Source of the DNA: Candidatus Bipolaricaulota bacterium
GTDB lineage: Bacteria; Bipolaricaulota; Bipolaricaulia; UBA7950; UBA9294
Direction of reading: 5' to 3'
Length of the DNA stretch: 5,680 bases
Assembly: GCA_030612485.1 (NCBI GenBank)
Contig: JAUWNS010000152.1
Coordinates: forward strand, 1-5,680
Shown: piece after piece, positions 4,309 to 5,680 of the stretch
Layout of the letters: the number at the start of each line of letters is the position of its first letter
Numbering within the stretch: the stretch's first letter is position 1
Made by a program: the position numbers and the translations under genes
The notes under the pieces: generated by a model
What the model was told of the DNA's origin: nothing
The model's input: only the letters and a program-made list of their open reading frames with translations
Databases searched by the model: none

Positions 4309-5679
4309 TCACCGGTTGACCGCGTGGATCGCCCGGCCGAGGGCGGCCTCCGCCGCTTCCTTCAGCCCTTCGGGCAGGGTCGGATGGGCATGGATGCCGT
4401 CGGCGATCGCTGAGAGCGGAAGCTTGTTCTGCACAGCGAGAGCGGCCTCCGCGATCAATGCCGATGCCTCCGCTCCGATAATCTGCGCCCCAATAAGACG
4501 CTCGCTCTTGGCATCGGCAACGACCTGGAAGAACCCTTCGGTCTCGCGCATCCCTTGAGCCTTTCCGAGAGCAACGTACGGGAAGCGGCCAACGATGATG
4601 TCGTACCCTTCTTCCTTCGCCTTCTTCTCCGAGAGGCCGACCGAGGCGATCTCAGGATAGGTGAAGATCGCCTGCGGGATGGTCTCATAGTCAAGGCTAG
4701 AATCCTCCCCAACAAACAACGCCGCAAGGTGCACTGCATCGGCCGATGCCTTATGCGCAAGCATCGGCCCAAGGATGAGGTCACCGATCGCGTACACGCT
4801 GGGAGCACTCGTCTGTAGCTCCTTATCGACCGGGACGAACCCGCGTCGGTCTGGCTCGATCCCCACCGTCTCCAAACCGATACCCGCTGAATTCGGCCGA
4901 CGTCCAACAGCAAGGAGGATTCTATCCGCCGCAACGGCGTCGCCGTCCGCGATCTGCACCACTGGCCCCTCCGAGATCTCCTCGATCAACTTAGCGGCAG
5001 TATTCACTCGAATAGTGATCCCTTGAGCTTTGAGCGCGCGCTTCAACGTGGCAATAGTACGGCGATCGAGATCGATCCCAGGTAGGATCTCGGGCATCAT
5101 CTCAAGGATTGTCACCGCGCTCCCCAAGCGGTTGTAGATCGTGGCAATCTCCAGGCCGATCACACCACCACCGATCACGACGAGCCGTTCTGGGATCTCT
5201 GTAAGGTCCAAGGCATCATCCGAGGACCAGACGTAAGGATCAGCGAAGCTGAATCCAGGAATCTCGATCGGTGAGGAACCGGTAGCGAGCACGATCCGCT
5301 CGGCCTCAATAGTCTCGCCTGTAGAGAGATTAATCATTCCCTGGCCAGCGATGGCGCCGCGAGCAGAGATGACTGTCGCCTTGTTTGCCTTGAGTAGTGT
5401 CGCGATTCCATTCACCAGGCGCGAGACCACCCCATCCTTCCACACGGCAAGTGCAGATAAATCGAGGTCAGGCATGGGAAATGAGATCCCCATCGCTTTT
5501 GCATCCTCCGCCCGCTCCAGAAGCTTGGTCGCCGAGTAGAGCGCCTTGGTAGGGATACACCCACGGTTCAAGCAAACCCCACCGAGATCACCCTCCTCGA
5601 TCAAGGCGACATTCAATCCGAGTTGCCCCATCCGGATGGCAGCAACATACCCACCCGGACCTCCACCGATCACTGCCAC
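4309..5679 (-). CDS. lpdA: Dihydrolipoamide dehydrogenase (E3), start lies beyond the right window edge
   Basis: This is the FAD flavoprotein that reoxidises dihydrolipoamide with NAD+ (EC 1.8.1.4), as the cytoplasmic E3 subunit of pyruvate, 2-oxoglutarate or branched-chain dehydrogenases or of glycine cleavage. Numbering the 456 visible residues from GTG 5679, motifs appear in order. The FAD Rossmann loop is IGGGPGGY (4-11). The redox disulfide is CLNRGC (36-41, Cys36 and Cys41). The second dinucleotide fold is GGGVIGLE (170-177). The second FAD contact is YAIGDLILGPMLAHKA (296-311). The C-terminal catalytic dyad is HPTLPE (His432, Glu437) in the interface domain. All key residues are present. 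The codon at 5679 is a GTG that reads as an internal valine in the usual (Y/F)DVxVIGGGPGG beginning, so probably fewer than ten residues are missing. No other complex subunit is visible, so which complex it serves is unknown. The gene symbol follows the usual naming for this family. Confidence 0.95.
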   Translation of the reverse strand: MAVIGGGPGGYVAAIRMGQLGLNVALIEEGDLGGVCLNRGCIPTKALYSATKLLERAEDAKAMGISFPMPDLDLSALAVWKDGVVSRLVNGIATLLKANKATVISARGAIAGQGMINLSTGETIEAERIVLATGSSPIEIPGFSFADPYVWSSDDALDLTEIPERLVVIGGGVIGLEIATIYNRLGSAVTILEMMPEILPGIDLDRRTIATLKRALKAQGITIRVNTAAKLIEEISEGPVVQIADGDAVAADRILLAVGRRPNSAGIGLETVGIEPDRRGFVPVDKELQTSAPSVYAIGDLILGPMLAHKASADAVHLAALFVGEDSSLDYETIPQAIFTYPEIASVGLSEKKAKEEGYDIIVGRFPYVALGKAQGMRETEGFFQVVADAKSERLIGAQIIGAEASALIAEAALAVQNKLPLSAIADGIHAHPTLPEGLKEAAEAALGRAIHAVNR

Positions 5680-5680
5680 G

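Noticed and set aside
4455..4934. Minus-strand 159-codon frame within the dehydrogenase gene
   Set aside because: Ser/Arg-rich shadow frame overlapping a gene with all its catalytic motifs intact.

Overview
The window is bacterial DNA of medium to fairly high GC. Two ordinary chromosomal genes, both cut by the window edges, flank a smaller accessory region. The phylum cannot be read from this sequence. The long, repeat-laden intergenic stretch and the strong Shine-Dalgarno sequences (AGGAGGTGA, AAGGAGGTG) suggest a free-living bacterium, possibly an uncultured environmental lineage; this is inference. 60-base spot counts give 38/60 G+C in the MFS gene (661-720), 32/60 and 46/60 in the dehydrogenase (5041-5100, 4321-4380), 33/60 in the PIN gene (3241-3300) and 25/60 in the C-terminal half of the NACHT gene (2521-2580).

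Layout: (1) 2-856 (+), the C-terminal two thirds of an MFS efflux-type transporter. (2) 857-1078, an intergenic stretch with no recognised feature until a strong ribosome binding site. (3) 1079-1132 (+), a 17-codon candidate leader ORF whose end overlaps the start of (4) 1125-2921 (+), a 598-residue NACHT-domain STAND NTPase of the kind linked to bacterial anti-phage immunity. (5) 2984-3755 (-), a ribbon-helix-helix antitoxin and PIN-domain toxin pair (VapBC-like), convergent with the NACHT gene. (6) 3756-4308, about 550 bases with no convincing gene: a perfect 18-bp palindrome that could be the toxin-antitoxin operator, followed by a cluster of direct, tandem and inverted short repeats. (7) 4309-5679 (-), nearly all of dihydrolipoamide dehydrogenase, the E3 subunit of 2-oxoacid dehydrogenase or glycine cleavage complexes, missing only its first few residues.

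Together: the NACHT ATPase and the toxin-antitoxin pair look like a small defence or stress cassette between a transporter and a central-metabolism gene. The two defence units face each other and are probably transcribed independently, so functional cooperation is only suggested by position. The strongest points for follow-up are the NACHT protein (complete ATPase core, no recognised effector domain), its apparently coupled leader ORF, the putative operator of the toxin-antitoxin pair, and the composite repeat cluster.
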